From the NCBI RefSeq assembly GCF_035582795.1, contig NC_134370.1, forward strand, positions 47,975,501-48,039,500: a stretch of DNA of 64,000 nt, written 5' to 3'. Position numbers and translations under genes: made by a program. The notes beneath the pieces were generated by a model. That model had not been told where the DNA came from. It made no database searches and was given only the letters and a program-made list of their open reading frames with translations. This document shows positions 62,296 to 64,000 of this stretch, in pieces. This stretch comes from Mycteria americana. Taxonomy: Eukaryota; Chordata; Aves; Ciconiiformes; Ciconiidae. Each line of letters starts with the position of its first letter. Positions within the stretch are counted from its first letter, which is position 1.

Positions 62296-64000
62296 TAATG
62301 AAAGGCATGGAGTACATGACTTAATGATTTGTCGCTTAAAATTCACCAAGGTAGTTTATGCAGACTTCTAGATGGTTGCTACTATTATTATGGCTATAAA
62401 TGTTCAACTTTAAAAGATTTTTGCCAAAGATGGTATTGTCAGAAGATTCACATTTGTGAGATGGTGCAGTGGTACCACACAACTGCATACATAACAAAAT
62501 ATCTGTACAAGGGGATGGTATGGCTGTTTAATACATATTCCTGTTGTCTTGTCTGTCTGTACAGTGCTCTTACTGAGCAGGATAGTAGTTTAAAAATTAA
62601 GTATTAAAAATTTTGCTGCTTCTTACTGTGCGGTTGAGACACTGGTTGTAATAGTAAAGTTGTCTTTTCCTCTATTTTCTTTGCCAATTATAGTATTTTG
62701 GTTTCATGTGTGGCAGGCTCTTCTCACCTGTGTGATTTGTTGATGCAGATTATGACCACTGGCTTCAATCTGCGAGTGGGTGCACTTCGATGTGGGTGCA
62801 TGTTACTGGGGTACAGAATCCAGATACTTTTTGCCTCTTTTGTCCATTTGATTGAAAGACAACTTGAAGAATGAACCTTGTGATTTAAATATTTCCCAAG
62901 GGCTCAAAACTCGGCAAATTTCTAATCTTCTGTTTGTCTAGCGTAAAGTGCCTTGCTTATTTTTCTGTAGTTCAGATGGTGGTGTGTGTGATTTTTTTTT
63001 TTTTTTTCTCTTGCTAGAGAAATGAATTTAACTCTAATTACAGTAGCTTTTCCTCATTGACCATCAAATGCTCTACCCCAAGGCATTTGTCTGCCTCAGT
63101 TATTGCGATGCTAGCACTGTCTTCAAACCTGAACAGTCAACCCTCAATTTAAAAATAAACAGAGGGATGGATGGGGGGAGTAAAAACATTGAGAAATCTA
63201 GTGAAGGCTTTGCATAGCGTTTGGTTAGTGTGAATGCTCTGATGCTGTGCAGCGGTCAACAGAGAGACTCTCCATGTCAGAGATTTGTGTTTCACTAACT
63301 GGAACAGATGGGCATCTCTTAAGGTTTTTATATTTAGACTATACAGTTTTTATTTTGGGCTTCTCAAACAACAAATACAGCACACCCTTATGCTCAATAG
63401 CAAATCCAAACAAATGGGTGATACTGCTGGTTATCTGGTATTTCCTCCAGTTCCCTGATGTGTTATTTATCTTGGCGGTGCTGTAGCTGGAATGGGCTGT
63501 GGTTTTCCATGTCACTCAAAGGCACATGCTGCATCTCTGTCCCTTTCCATGTGACTGATTATGTGTCTATCATCTTGCTATATACCTTTCTGCTAAAAAA
63601 GTCATTATTTTGAACTCTATGGTTTGTCAGCTTGCTTTTACAAGAGTAGCGTTATGACTTAAATTTGTGAAGGGTCAGTTTTATTGCAACTTAATTTACT
63701 CATCTAATTAACTCTGCCACAAATGTTGAACTTTGAGATAGAAAAACTAGTGTAAATATGTTTTAAAATGTGATTCTTAAAAATATTGCAGTATGTTTAT
63801 AGTTGTGTTTATGTGCATCTTTTCCTTACCTTTCTATGGTTCTCACTTTTTTCACTAGTATCCCGAAAGATCAATAAAATCCTCATTTATAAATTGCTAA
63901 GGTTATTATATTTTTATATATTGTGAATCGATAGTGTAATTGGACAGTGGTTGCTTTACCAGCATAGGAAACCAGAAGAGTGAAACAGGCTGTAGAATTA

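Larger units (their letters stand above)
10966..64000 (+). other. NEO1: Neogenin intron 1, 5' part (incomplete)
   Basis: After the exon 1 donor I found no segment that encodes the expected first Ig domain. Human neogenin also has a very long first intron, so the remaining 53 kb is best read as intron. The + strand is visibly T-rich and moderately G-rich over most of it (for example 17,000-18,400), as expected for long-transcribed + strand DNA. No nested gene, tRNA or rRNA was recognised. Open frames are short, AT-biased and scattered on both strands. Stretches between the repeats and sites listed separately hold nothing I can assign: 11,450-23,300, 23,360-32,450, 32,820-42,160, 44,900-49,690, 49,730-51,980, 52,870-58,650 and 59,880-64,000. 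Confidence 0.75.

Noticed and set aside
10966-64000. Search for neogenin exon 2 (first Ig domain)
   Set aside because: No stretch was found by eye that encodes the expected Ig strand pattern (Cys about 50 residues apart with a Trp between and DEGYYQC-like end). Reading by eye can miss it; a translated search would decide.
1-64000. CRISPR arrays, operons, tRNA or rRNA genes, prophage or integron structures
   Set aside because: None seen. The base composition, splice signals and LINE content are those of vertebrate nuclear DNA.

Overview
The window looks like nuclear DNA of a bird, or at least a sauropsid. It is AT-rich with one strong CpG island and no prokaryotic gene organisation. Interspersed repeats are sparse. 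The recognisable ones are 3' ends of CR1 LINEs and a few very old MIR/SINE-like fragments; I saw no Alu- or L1-like DNA. These identifications rest on remembered family sequences, not on a search.

One gene can be supported: the promoter, first coding exon and start of intron 1 of neogenin (NEO1), a netrin/RGM/BMP co-receptor of the DCC family, on the + strand. The CpG island spans about 9,840-11,450. The ATG at 10,851 opens a 38-codon signal-peptide exon that ends at a near-perfect splice donor (CAG|GTAAGG, cut after 10,965) in phase 1. The predicted N-terminus resembles vertebrate neogenin closely in composition and order: an MAA start, a basic RARRLL stretch, a Leu/Trp core and a GAAARSGS end.

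Layout. 1-9,840: probable intergenic upstream flank with degraded MIR/SINE-like repeats, a pyrimidine-rich block (7,625-8,130) and no convincing exon. 9,840-10,850: CpG-island promoter and 5' UTR with GC boxes, NRF1-like sites, a G-quadruplex-prone G-rich stretch and a two-codon upstream ORF. 10,851-10,965: coding exon 1. 10,966-64,000: all consistent with one large, incomplete first intron. I could not find exon 2 (first Ig domain) by eye, so it probably lies beyond the window.

The intron holds three young-type CR1 3' fragments, one older and longer CR1-type element (43,025-43,888), several long homopolymeric C or G runs, simple repeats, a palindromic MEF2-type site and an isolated GC/CpG-rich patch near 52.0-52.5 kb with a good RFX X-box. 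That patch is the best candidate for an intronic enhancer or alternative promoter.

I found no evidence of a new multi-gene system. The more interesting leads are regulatory (the 52 kb patch, the MEF2 palindrome, upstream ORFs, G-runs) and compositional (a T/G-rich strand bias across the intron).
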